Shown piece by piece: positions 18,862 through 26,920 of a DNA stretch of 64,000 bases (position 1 is its first letter; every line of letters begins with the position of its first letter). Below the pieces are notes generated by a model. That model was given only the letters and a program-made list of their open reading frames with translations. It did no database searches and was not told the DNA's origin. Where the stretch lies: contig NZ_CP022219.1 of the NCBI RefSeq assembly GCF_004114915.1, positions 3,688,501 through 3,752,500 on the forward strand. Reading direction: 5' to 3'. Source of the stretch: Bradyrhizobium guangxiense (GTDB taxonomy: Bacteria; Pseudomonadota; Alphaproteobacteria; Rhizobiales; Xanthobacteraceae). The translations under genes were made by a program, and so were the position numbers.

Positions 18862-19736
18862 GCCGTCTTCGCCTCGCTGGTCGCGATCCAGACGCCGGCG
18901 AACACCGCGACCAGCCCGGCCAGAAGATTCAGCGTGATCGGCTCATTGACCAGCAGCGCCGCCAGCAGCGCGGCGGCAATCGGATTGACCGTCATCGTAT
19001 TGGCGATCCGCGTCGGCGTGGCCCGTGCCAGCGCCATGACCCAGAGGATGAAGGCGAGCGCGCCACCACCGACGCCGAGGTAGATGCCGGCAATCCACTG
19101 CCCTGTCGTAAATTGCTCGAGGGACGCAAAGCTGCCTTTCAGCAGGCCAGCGGGCACCAGCACGACGGCGCCCGCGCCCATACCGACCGTGAGAAAGCCG
19201 AGCGCGCTGGAGCGCTTCATCAGCGGCCGCGACAGCACGTTGTAGAACGCCATGCAGAACACCGCGCCGGTCATGATCAACTCGCCGCGCCAGGCTCCCG
19301 GTGGGCTTTGCGCGAGTCCCGCGGCCAGCGCCGCCGCCACGCCGAGCACCGCGATGCCGACACCCATCATCTTGCGTGCGGTGAGACGCTCGACGCCGAG
19401 CAGCGCACCGACCACCATGGTGTGCAGCGGCAATGTTGCCAGCGCGAGACTGGCCCGTGCCGCGGTCGTGTAGGACACCGCGATGTTGTAGAGGATGAAG
19501 AACAGGCTGAAGAAGCAGATGCCGAGCCCCGCCACGGCCGGCCAGTCCGGCCGCTGCGGCCAGCGTACGCCGAGCATCAGAGCGCATGGCAACAGGCAGA
19601 GAAAGCCGATCCCCCAGCGCAGGATCGCCAGCAGGATCGGATCGGCGCCGCCGACCAGATAGCGGGTGATCGCCGCAGCCGCCCCGCCGATGCAGCTCGA
19701 GACAAGCGCAATCGCAACGCCTAGCCACTCCCCCAC
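18858..19736 (-). CDS. DMT-superfamily (EamA) transporter
   Basis: 292 aa made of two EamA repeats of about five hydrophobic helices each (approximately 5-140 and 150-285). The second repeat ends with the conserved NPIAAALLAALLVNEPIT region, typical of drug/metabolite exporters. Translation starts at a GTG at 19736 with AAGGAG upstream. The substrate is unknown. It ends tail-to-tail against the small membrane protein gene with overlapping stop codons. Confidence 0.88.
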   Translation of the reverse strand: MGEWLGVAIALVSSCIGGAAAAITRYLVGGADPILLAILRWGIGFLCLLPCALMLGVRWPQRPDWPAVAGLGICFFSLFFILYNIAVSYTTAARASLALATLPLHTMVVGALLGVERLTARKMMGVGIAVLGVAAALAAGLAQSPPGAWRGELIMTGAVFCMAFYNVLSRPLMKRSSALGFLTVGMGAGAVVLVPAGLLKGSFASLEQFTTGQWIAGIYLGVGGGALAFILWVMALARATPTRIANTMTVNPIAAALLAALLVNEPITLNLLAGLVAVFAGVWIATSEAKTA

Positions 19737-19818
19737 GCTTCGTCTCCTTCGGAGCTTTCAGCGGCGGCTAACACACTCCTGCTGCCACCGACATGGCAGC
19801 AGGGAATGCGGAAAAGAC

Positions 19819-20646
19819 CTAGTCGTAAAACTCCGGCGCCAGCTTCTGGCCATCGCGCTGGGCCTTGTCGTGGTTGATCCAGAGCTGCGCCTTTTCCTTG
19901 GCGATTGTATCGGCGATCTTCTGCATCGAGGCCGTGCTCTGGTCCTTGTCGACGTTCATGCTGGGCACGCGGCGGTTGTCCCAATTATCCCTGAAGTGCA
20001 CGGCATCGCCCGACAGCACCACCGCGCCGGTCTTCGGCAATTTCACCAAGAGCGACTGGTGCCCGGGCGTGTGTCCGGGCGTCGACAGGATCGTCACGCT
20101 GCCGTCGCCGAAGACATCCTTGTCGCCACTGAGCAGCTCGACCGGATGGGAGGGCTTGAAGCGCGGCGCGTTGTTGGCGCCGGGCCAGTCATATTCGGCC
20201 TTCTGCACGTAGAGCATCGACTGCGGGAACAGCTCCACATTGCCGGTATGGTCGGGATGGGTGTGCGAGACCGCCATCGCCTTGATGTCGTCGGGCTTGA
20301 GGCCGAGCTGCTCGAGCTGCGCCTGCAACGTCTTCGGCCGGCGCCAGGTGACGGCCTTGGGATCGGCGGGGACGAGACCGTTCGGCATCGCGGCGACGGA
20401 ATCGGCGATGCCGGTATCCCACAGGAACCAGCCCCTGGCGTGCCTGACGAGATAGCAGGTGTCGACGAAGTCCATCGTCTTGCCTTCGTTCAGGCCCGGC
20501 GTCCAGCGCGAGATGTCACCTGCGGTCCCCTCTCCGCAATTGAGCACATAGAGCTTCTCGACCCCAGCCTTGTCCGATTGCGCATGCGCCGCAGGGCCGG
20601 ACAGAACGAGTGCTGCGATGGCGAATGCGAGCGTGATCCTGGGCAT
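19819..20646 (-). CDS. exported metallo-beta-lactamase-fold hydrolase, AHL-lactonase-like
   Basis: 275 aa. The frame is open 225 bases further upstream, but the ATG at 20646 is chosen because it begins a classic signal peptide (MPRITLAFAIAALVLSGPAA, predicted cut after AHA). The zinc-binding motif is SHTHPDHTGN, with further metal ligands in STPGHTPGHQSL and VLSGDAVH. The overall pattern resembles N-acyl-homoserine lactonase family members, but the periplasmic location and lack of a test leave the substrate open. It is followed downstream by the DMT transporter on the same strand. Confidence 0.87.
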   Translation of the reverse strand: MPRITLAFAIAALVLSGPAAHAQSDKAGVEKLYVLNCGEGTAGDISRWTPGLNEGKTMDFVDTCYLVRHARGWFLWDTGIADSVAAMPNGLVPADPKAVTWRRPKTLQAQLEQLGLKPDDIKAMAVSHTHPDHTGNVELFPQSMLYVQKAEYDWPGANNAPRFKPSHPVELLSGDKDVFGDGSVTILSTPGHTPGHQSLLVKLPKTGAVVLSGDAVHFRDNWDNRRVPSMNVDKDQSTASMQKIADTIAKEKAQLWINHDKAQRDGQKLAPEFYD

Positions 20647-20726
20647 TTGTTGTCCTTCCCGATAGCCATGCAGGCCGTGACCGAGGATCAACCCCGGCCC
20701 GTCCACAGAATTCCCGCAAGGCCTCG

Positions 20727-21701
20727 TTAATGCGGGCAGGTCTCGACCTCGACGGTGACGTGGCTGAGGCCCTTCAATCCGGCGAGCCGCCGCTTGTAGA
20801 CGGCCGGCTGCTTCGGCTTGTCCGAGACCACCGAGAGCAGCACGGCACAATGGCCGGGGCCGACCTGCCACAGATGCAGATCGGTGACGCGGTCCTCGCC
20901 GACCTCCATGCGCGAGCGGATCACCCGCTCCAGCTTCTCGTCGGCCCGCACGTCAAGCAGCACCGCACCGGACGACTTGACGAGGCCGAACGCCCAGCTC
21001 GCGATGACGACGCTGCCGATCAGCCCGACCGCGGGATCGGCCCAGACCCATCCCGAATTCATGGCGACGGCAAGCGCGGCGATCGCCAGCACCGAGGTCG
21101 CAGCATCGGTCATGACATGAACATAGGCCGCGCGAAGATTGTTGTCGTGATGATGGTGGCGATGGCCACGGTGGTGATCGTGGTCATGATCGTCATGCTC
21201 ATCGTGCGCGTGGCCGTGCTCGTGACCATGATGGTGATGATCGTGGCTGTCGCGCAGCAGCCAGGCGCTGGCGAGGTTGACGCAGAGGCCAAGCGCTGCC
21301 ACCGCCATCGCCTCGCCATAGACGATCGGCACCGGCGTGATCAGCCGCAGCACGCTCTCATAGGCGATCTCGACCGCGATCAGTCCAAGGATGATCGCGC
21401 TGGCGAAAGCGGCGAGATCGCCGAACTTGCCGGTGCCGAAGGTGAAATGCGCATTGCCCAGATGCCGGCGCGCGAAGCGGTAGGCGAACGCCGCGATGCC
21501 GAGCGCGGCCGCATGGGTGCCCATGTGCCAGCCGTCGGCGAGCAGCGCCATCGAACCGAACAGCGAGCCGGCGACGATCTCGCCGACCATCATGACCAGC
21601 GTCAGCACCACCACGAACCAGGTGCGCCGCTCGTTCGCGTCGTGCTTCTCGCCCAGAAAAGCGTGATCGTGGGTCCATTGTTCGATGGAATGGGAATGCA
21701 T
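20727..21701 (-). CDS. dmeF: cation diffusion facilitator, DmeF-type Co/Ni efflux
   Basis: 324 aa. CDF exporters use the proton gradient to move divalent metals out of the cytoplasm. Helices surround metal-site residues in LLADGWHMGTHAA (helix 2) and VHVMTDAATSV (helix 5), and a very histidine-rich loop lies at about 152-187. The N-terminal HSHSIEQWTHDHAF and the HMGTH variation suit the DmeF group, which exports cobalt and nickel in rhizobia. No dmeR-type repressor gene is adjacent, unlike the dmeRF operon of other rhizobia. The ATG is preceded by TGGAGAA. It diverges from the chromate genes. Confidence 0.9.
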   Translation of the reverse strand: MHSHSIEQWTHDHAFLGEKHDANERRTWFVVVLTLVMMVGEIVAGSLFGSMALLADGWHMGTHAAALGIAAFAYRFARRHLGNAHFTFGTGKFGDLAAFASAIILGLIAVEIAYESVLRLITPVPIVYGEAMAVAALGLCVNLASAWLLRDSHDHHHHGHEHGHAHDEHDDHDHDHHRGHRHHHHDNNLRAAYVHVMTDAATSVLAIAALAVAMNSGWVWADPAVGLIGSVVIASWAFGLVKSSGAVLLDVRADEKLERVIRSRMEVGEDRVTDLHLWQVGPGHCAVLLSVVSDKPKQPAVYKRRLAGLKGLSHVTVEVETCPH

Positions 21702-21784
21702 CGAATTCTCCAGCAGATTCAGGTCTGTCGGGCTGCAGTATAGACGTCTGGCATCACTTTTCTAAGGCTCAACCGTTCCGCGGA

Positions 21785-21813
21785 TTGACAGTGCTTCTTA
21801 GTTTCGCTGTAAT
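21785..21813 (+). promoter_or_regulatory. sigma-70-like promoter for the chromate resistance genes
   Basis: A perfect -35 hexamer TTGACA (21785-21790) is followed after 17 bases by TGTAAT (21808-21813), one mismatch from the -10 consensus. It lies 84 bases before the ATG of the rhodanese-ChrB gene and points toward it. Spacing and sequence are unusually good for a rhizobial chromosome. Confidence 0.65.
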
Positions 21814-21897
21814 CTGCGCCATGGGGACTTGAGCGATCTCCCCACGAGGCGACAAGCCCAAGCATCGCGTCCCGTTCGGTTCTTGCGAGGACGCATC

Positions 21898-22716
21898 ATG
21901 TCTACTTTCACGACCATATCATCTGACAAATTGGCCCGGCTGATCGGCACGGCGAATGCCCCTGTCCTGATCGACGTGCGCACCGAGGAGGACTTTGCCG
22001 CTGACCGGCGGCTGATTCCCGGCTCCCTCAAGCTCGGCCACGACAATGTGGCGGACTGGGGCGGCGACTTCGCCGGTCGCCGGGCCATCGTCTCGTGCCT
22101 GCGCGGAGAGAAGCTCGCACAGGGCACGGCGGCCTGGCTTCGCCAGCTGGGTGTGTCCGCCGAGACGCTCGAAGGCGGCTTCGAGGGCTGGAAGGCGGCC
22201 AAGCTGCCGCTGGTCGACACCCGCAAGCTGCCGCCACGCGATGCCAAGGGGCGCACCGTCTGGGTGACACGCGCCCGGCCCAAGGTCGACCGCATCGCCT
22301 GCCCCTGGCTGATCCGCCGATTCGTCGATCCCAACGCGGTTTTCCTGTATGTGGCGCCGTCCGAGGTCGTCGCCGTCGGCGAGCGCTTTGGCGCCGCCCC
22401 CTTCGACATCGAGAACGTGTTCTGGAGCCACCGCGGCGAGCTCTGCACCTTCGACGTGATGATCGAGGAGTTCGGCATCGCCACACCACCCCTGCTGCGG
22501 CTGGCCACGCTGGTGCGCGGCGCCGACACCGCGCGGCCAGACCTCGCCCCGGAGGCCCCCGGCCTGCTCGCGGCCTCGCTCGGGCTGTCGCGGATGTATG
22601 ACGACGACCTCGAACAGCTCGAGGCCGGCATGATGCTGTACGATGCCTTCTACCGCTGGTGCCGCGACGCGACTGCCGAGACCCACAACTGGCCGACCAA
22701 CAAGGTGAAGGCGTGA
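21898..22716 (+). CDS. chrB: rhodanese-ChrB fusion, chromate resistance
   Basis: 272 aa. Residues 1-110 form a rhodanese domain with the active-site cysteine C67 in VSCLRGEK. Residues about 118-270 form the ChrB chromate-resistance domain (WVTRARPKVDRIACPWLIRR). The ATG at 21898 is chosen over one 69 bases upstream because it has a GAGG ribosome binding site and starts the fold directly. It is fused end to end with chrA: its stop TGA shares a base with the chrA ATG. ChrB proteins regulate or support chromate efflux; the attached sulfurtransferase may help with sulfur/oxyanion chemistry. Confidence 0.87.
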   Translation: MSTFTTISSDKLARLIGTANAPVLIDVRTEEDFAADRRLIPGSLKLGHDNVADWGGDFAGRRAIVSCLRGEKLAQGTAAWLRQLGVSAETLEGGFEGWKAAKLPLVDTRKLPPRDAKGRTVWVTRARPKVDRIACPWLIRRFVDPNAVFLYVAPSEVVAVGERFGAAPFDIENVFWSHRGELCTFDVMIEEFGIATPPLLRLATLVRGADTARPDLAPEAPGLLAASLGLSRMYDDDLEQLEAGMMLYDAFYRWCRDATAETHNWPTNKVKA

Positions 22717-24101
22717 TGGATATTCGTGCCAACCAAGCAGGAGCCGATGCCGGTCACGGCATCAGCTTCGGCGAAGCCTTCCGCGTCTGGCTCCGCGTCG
22801 CCGCCTTGAGCTTCGGCGGGCCCGCGGGGCAGATCGCGGTGATGCACCGCATCCTGGTCGAGGAGAAGAAATGGATCTCCGAAGGCCGCTTTCTGCATGC
22901 GCTGAACTATTGCATGCTGCTGCCGGGACCCGAGGCGCAGCAGCTCGCCACCTATGTCGGCTGGCTGATGCATCGCACCGCCGGCGGGCTGATGGCGGGC
23001 GGGGTGTTCATCCTGCCCGGCATCATCGCCATCATGGGCCTCAGCTACATCTACGCGGCTTTCGGCAATGTCAGCTTCGTCGAGGCATTGTTCTTCGGCC
23101 TGAAGGCCGCCGTGCTCGCCATCGTCGTCGAGGCCGTGGTGCGCGTCGGCAAGCGCGCGCTGAAGAACCGTATCATGATCGCGCTCGCGGCCATCGCCTT
23201 CGTCGCGATCTTCTTCTTCGCGGTGCCCTTCCCGATCATCATCATCGCCGCCGGCATCATCGGCTATGCCGGCGCGCGCAGCGGCCGCACCGAGTTCGCC
23301 CCGGCCGGTCACGGCCATGGCGGCAGCGGCGCCGCGATCGACAGCATGCTCGGCGAGGCCGTCCCCGATCACGTCCGTCCCAACACCGCGCGTGCGATCC
23401 GCCTCAGTGCGTTGTGGCTGGGGCTCTGGCTGGTGCCGGTGATCGCGTTGTTGCTCGCCCTTGGCCAAGGCAACGTCTTCAGCCAGATCGCGCTGTTCTT
23501 CTCGAAAATGTCGCTCGTCACCTTCGGCGGCGCCTATGCGGTGCTGGCCTATGTCGCCCAGCAGGCGGTCGAGCATTATCACTGGCTGAAGCCGCACGAG
23601 ATGCTCGACGGCCTCGGCATGGCCGAGACCACGCCGGGCCCGCTGATCATGGTGCTGCAGTTCGTGGGATTCATGGCGGCCTATCGCGACCCGGGCGGGC
23701 TGTCGCCAATGCTGGCGGCCACGCTCGGCGGACTGCTCGCGACCTGGGTGACCTTCACGCCCTGCTTCCTCTGGATCTTCGTCGGCGCGCCCTATATCGA
23801 GCGCCTGCGCGGCAACAAAGGTTTGGCCGGCGCGCTCAGCGCCATCACCGCCGCCGTCGTCGGCGTCATCCTCAACCTCTCGATCTGGTTCGCGCTCCAC
23901 ACGCTATTCCGCGAGACCGTGCCGGTGCATGCGTTTCCGCTGAACTTCGACATGCCGGTGCTGAGAAGCGTCGATGTGCCGGCGCTGGTGCTGGCGATCG
24001 CGGCAGCAACCGCCATCTTCCGGCTCAAGCTGGGGATGCTGACGGTGCTGGCGGGAAGCTGCGCGGCGGGCGTGGCGCTACGTCTGGCGGGGGGGATCTA
24101 A
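22716..24101 (+). CDS. chrA: chromate efflux transporter ChrA
   Basis: 461 aa, long bidomain type. Each half begins with the CHR motif: SFGGPAGQIAVMH near residue 33 and TFGGAYAVLAYV near 270, with LLPGPEAQQLATYVG and TTPGPLIMVLQFVGF as the paired second motifs. The halves are joined by a hydrophilic loop containing HGHGG. ChrA exports chromate from the cytoplasm. The ATG at 22716 overlaps the last base of the chrB stop, so translation is coupled. The frame extends upstream but without a start that fits the family. Confidence 0.95.
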   Translation: MDIRANQAGADAGHGISFGEAFRVWLRVAALSFGGPAGQIAVMHRILVEEKKWISEGRFLHALNYCMLLPGPEAQQLATYVGWLMHRTAGGLMAGGVFILPGIIAIMGLSYIYAAFGNVSFVEALFFGLKAAVLAIVVEAVVRVGKRALKNRIMIALAAIAFVAIFFFAVPFPIIIIAAGIIGYAGARSGRTEFAPAGHGHGGSGAAIDSMLGEAVPDHVRPNTARAIRLSALWLGLWLVPVIALLLALGQGNVFSQIALFFSKMSLVTFGGAYAVLAYVAQQAVEHYHWLKPHEMLDGLGMAETTPGPLIMVLQFVGFMAAYRDPGGLSPMLAATLGGLLATWVTFTPCFLWIFVGAPYIERLRGNKGLAGALSAITAAVVGVILNLSIWFALHTLFRETVPVHAFPLNFDMPVLRSVDVPALVLAIAAATAIFRLKLGMLTVLAGSCAAGVALRLAGGI

Positions 24102-24211
24102 GATGGCCATGTCGTCGCGTCCGGTTTGCTGTCGGAAGCCGACGTCGAAGCCGACAGGGCTGCATGGCAGCTTTGGGCCAACAGGAGACTCATGCGGTAC
24201 ATCGACAAATG

Positions 24212-25207
24212 TCATTCGATCACATCGTCTGCGCGAGCGACCAGCGAAGGTGGAATCTCGATACCAAAGGTCTTCGCAGTTTTGAGATTAATGAACAGTT
24301 CAAACTTGGTGGGTTGTTCAACCGGCAAGTCAGCAGGCTTCACGCCTTTGAGTATCTTATCCACATAGGCAACGCAGCGCCGATTGAAGTCCATAATGTC
24401 TGCTCCATAGGACATGAACCCACCGAGTTGTACAAACTCCTTTCCCATCGCCACTATGGGCAGCCGATGCTCTCCCGCTAGTTCGACAATGCGTTTACGT
24501 TGATTGTAAAGCATCGGGCTCGGAAATATGAGAATGGCGTCCGCACGTTCTCCAATAATCGTGGAAAATGCGCGATCCAAATCGTCAGGGACATGCACAG
24601 CAACAAGTCGAAGCTGAACTCCCAGGGTCAGTGCAGCCTCATTTGCCTCTGTCACCATGTCATTCATCGTGCGCTCGCCATAGGCGCTTGGGTGCCAAAG
24701 AACCGCCACCTGGGAAGTTGTGGGTAGTGCTTCCTTGAGCAAGGCTAGGCGCTTGGGGACAAGCTGCGGGCCGAGGAAGGTCAACCCAGTGATGTTTCCC
24801 TGGGGTCGAGCGAGGCTCGCCACCAGCCCGTCTCCTACAGGATCGCCCATAACCGGTACGACAATGGGAATAGTGGTGGTAGCTTGCTGTGCGGCACGCG
24901 CGGCGGGGGTATTCGACGCGACGATGAGATCGACTTTAAGGCGGACCAATTCACTCGCCAGCGCCGGAAACCGCTCGACGTTCAAGTCCGCAGCTCGAAC
25001 CTCGACGAGCACGTTCTGGCCATCGACGTAGCCGAATTCGCGTAGTCCTTGATCAAAGGCTTTTAGAGCTGCGCGCGCCTCGGGAGACTCGATCGAACCC
25101 GTCACCAGGAACCCAATGCGAGGTACGTTCTTGGGCTGCTGCGCCCAGACCCCGAGCGGCCAAGCTGCCGCTCCACCAATAACACCAAGAAGTTCTCGTC
25201 GCTTCAT
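24212..25207 (-). CDS. orphan ABC-type substrate-binding protein (ABC_sub_bind)
   Basis: 331 aa from the ATG at 25207. A GTG three codons upstream is also possible. A signal peptide MKRRELLGVIGGAAAWPLGV precedes a two-domain periplasmic binding fold resembling the TrpX/YtrF-like PF04392 group. No permease or ATPase is nearby, so it is an orphan of the kind that is common in Bradyrhizobium. It has a lower GC content by eye than its neighbours, which together with the nearby repeat and broken gene suggests acquired DNA. Ligand unknown. Confidence 0.85.
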   Translation of the reverse strand: MKRRELLGVIGGAAAWPLGVWAQQPKNVPRIGFLVTGSIESPEARAALKAFDQGLREFGYVDGQNVLVEVRAADLNVERFPALASELVRLKVDLIVASNTPAARAAQQATTTIPIVVPVMGDPVGDGLVASLARPQGNITGLTFLGPQLVPKRLALLKEALPTTSQVAVLWHPSAYGERTMNDMVTEANEAALTLGVQLRLVAVHVPDDLDRAFSTIIGERADAILIFPSPMLYNQRKRIVELAGEHRLPIVAMGKEFVQLGGFMSYGADIMDFNRRCVAYVDKILKGVKPADLPVEQPTKFELFINLKTAKTFGIEIPPSLVARADDVIE

Positions 25208-25502
25208 GGGTCTCACTCGTGTTCGGGAAGCAACATCATATCGGCGAAAACGAGTACATTGATAGTGCGGAAACCAGCTGCGCGACCGTAAATTAGGTTC
25301 GCGGACGTCCGAACTAGGTCACAAGCGGTCATCGAGCCTGCGCCAGCCCGGCGTCCGGTTATCCGCGACAGCGGACATGGCAATGGGCGCCTCGGTCTTC
25401 GGCTAAGGGCCAACAGCGGTCATCGTAGCAGCTTGACTGCGAAAAGAATGTGGCGGCTATTAACAGCGGCGGTCTCCTCGTTTTCATCGATGGAAACAGT
25501 CG

Positions 25503-26096
25503 ATGCCGATCGAACGTGTGAAGACACTTGTCGTGGGCGGTGGCCAAGCCGGGCTGGCCATGAGCCACATGCTGACGAAACTCGACTGCCCTCATCTCGT
25601 GCTTGAGCGCAGCCGGATCGCCAAGCGCTGGCGAACCGAACGGTGGGACGGCCCGCGTTTTCAATTTCCGAACTGGTCCGTGCAATTGCCGGACTTTCCG
25701 TTCGCTCACACAGATCCCGACGGTTTCGCAACCAGTAGCGAGATTGTTGAGTTCATCTCAGCGTATGCTGACTTTATCGCAGCCCCAATTCGCTGCGGGG
25801 TGTCCGTTGATGCGCTCCATAGAAAGCAAAGCGGGACCGGCTTCGTTGCCGAGACGTCGGGCGGCCCGATTGAAGCTGATAATGTTGTTGTGGCCACCGG
25901 CCCCTATCAGCGACCTCTTATCCCATCTTTGTTGCAGGAAGAGGCTGACGTTTTTCAGCTGCATGCTAGCCAATACAGAAGCCCCGACCAACTTCCGTCG
26001 GGCGCGGTGCTGGTGGTTGGCTCGGGCGCTTCAGGTGCACAGATTACCGAAGAGCTTTCGGCGCTTCTTGGGCTTATGTCCGACATCGGTCACTAG
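25503..26096 (+). pseudogene. truncated flavin-containing monooxygenase
   Basis: The 197 aa product keeps the N-terminal FAD fold (VKTLVVGGGQAGLAMSHML) and the start of the NAD(P)H-binding fold (LVVGSGASGAQITEEL). It then diverges into unrelated residues and stops at about half the usual length of about 400 or more. The break lies where the rest of the monooxygenase should follow, and the flanking DNA is repeat-like. It is therefore probably a remnant cut off by a rearrangement. A weak GGAAAC precedes the ATG. It could still be translated, but is unlikely to be active. Confidence 0.7.
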
Positions 26097-26319
26097 CCGT
26101 CGACGATAGCCAAGCGGCGCACCTTCCGGTTTGCTCTCTGAAGCTGCCGTTGACGACTACACGTCCTACGGGTGAAACTCGGCATTCCGGCCCAAGCTGC
26201 CACTGCCCGTCGTGCAAAACAACCGATCATTTCCGCCGCGCGCACTGTCAAGCCCCATCTCGCAAAATATTCCACTTTACCGAAATTCGGATTTGTCGTA
26301 CGCACGAAACACCCTGGCC
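26097..26319. other. gene-free junction between the broken monooxygenase and the repeat
   Basis: No gene visible. The stretch is mixed in composition and contains short AT-rich words (CAAAATATTCCACTTTACCG around 26262-26281) that I associate with the left flank of a Bradyrhizobium multicopy repeat. The boundary with the repeat is not sharp. Confidence 0.4.
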
Positions 26320-26830
26320 TGAGACAAGGGGCGGATCGCGATCGTCACGAACCGCAGGCCGGGGAGCGATGGACGCGACGGCGTCGGGCGCAATCGGGCA
26401 TTGTAGGGCGGCTTCGGCTGTGAGCAACGACCATCGCGCGAACGACACGGCGCTGACAGCGTCTTCGCATGGCTTCGGGGGCGAGCACACGCCACCCCTC
26501 GAAGCGACATGCGAGGACGTGCGCGGACGGGAGAAGTCGTGTGGTCCCGACGCCCGGGGTCTGTGCGTCAAGGCTTGCGGTGATGCGGCGGTCCGACCGG
26601 ACACGTACATCAGCCATCCGCAAGCCGACGGGGGCAATAGTGCAACGCTCCCCGAGGAGAGCACGAAGGACACCGTTAAACCCATTCGCGCAGGGAAGGC
26701 CGGGCGACCGGCAACACCTGTGGTCCACCCCGTGTGCATTTCTGTCGCGCACGGATCTCGGGTGCCAGCCGGCGCCCGGCCTTTCCTGCGCCCTTGTCTT
26801 TTGGGCGCGGCATATGAAGCAAAACTCGGG
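26320..26830. repeat. multicopy-type structured repeat with strong hairpins
   Basis: A 511-base element without a credible gene, although several frames are open on both strands. Its 3' half contains a long stem: GCGCAGGGAAGGCCGGGC at 26688-26705 pairs with GCCCGGCCTTTCCTGCGC at 26774-26791, 18 pairs with one wobble, extended by one G-C pair. A second hairpin, CGCCC-loop-GGGCG, lies at 26789-26807. From memory, very similar sequence occurs at many places in Bradyrhizobium and relatives, and is often wrongly annotated as proteins. Element limits are approximate. Confidence 0.6.
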
Positions 26831-26920
26831 CGAGACGCGCCGCGAGAAGGCGAACCTGCGTCTGCTGTTTGACATGCGAGTTCGAGAGCAATACCCCCGC
26901 CGCTTGCTCCGTCATTGTGG

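Noticed and set aside
22871..24481. 536-residue plus-strand frame inside chrA
   Set aside because: Out-of-frame shadow of chrA, Arg/Pro-rich, with no family resemblance.
26150..26875. Overlapping frames of 160-240 residues on both strands in the repeat
   Set aside because: Open on both strands without ribosome binding sites; the DNA is explained better as a folded, repeated non-coding element.
26097..26920. An insertion sequence beside the broken monooxygenase
   Set aside because: No transposase frame or terminal inverted repeats with target duplication could be seen.
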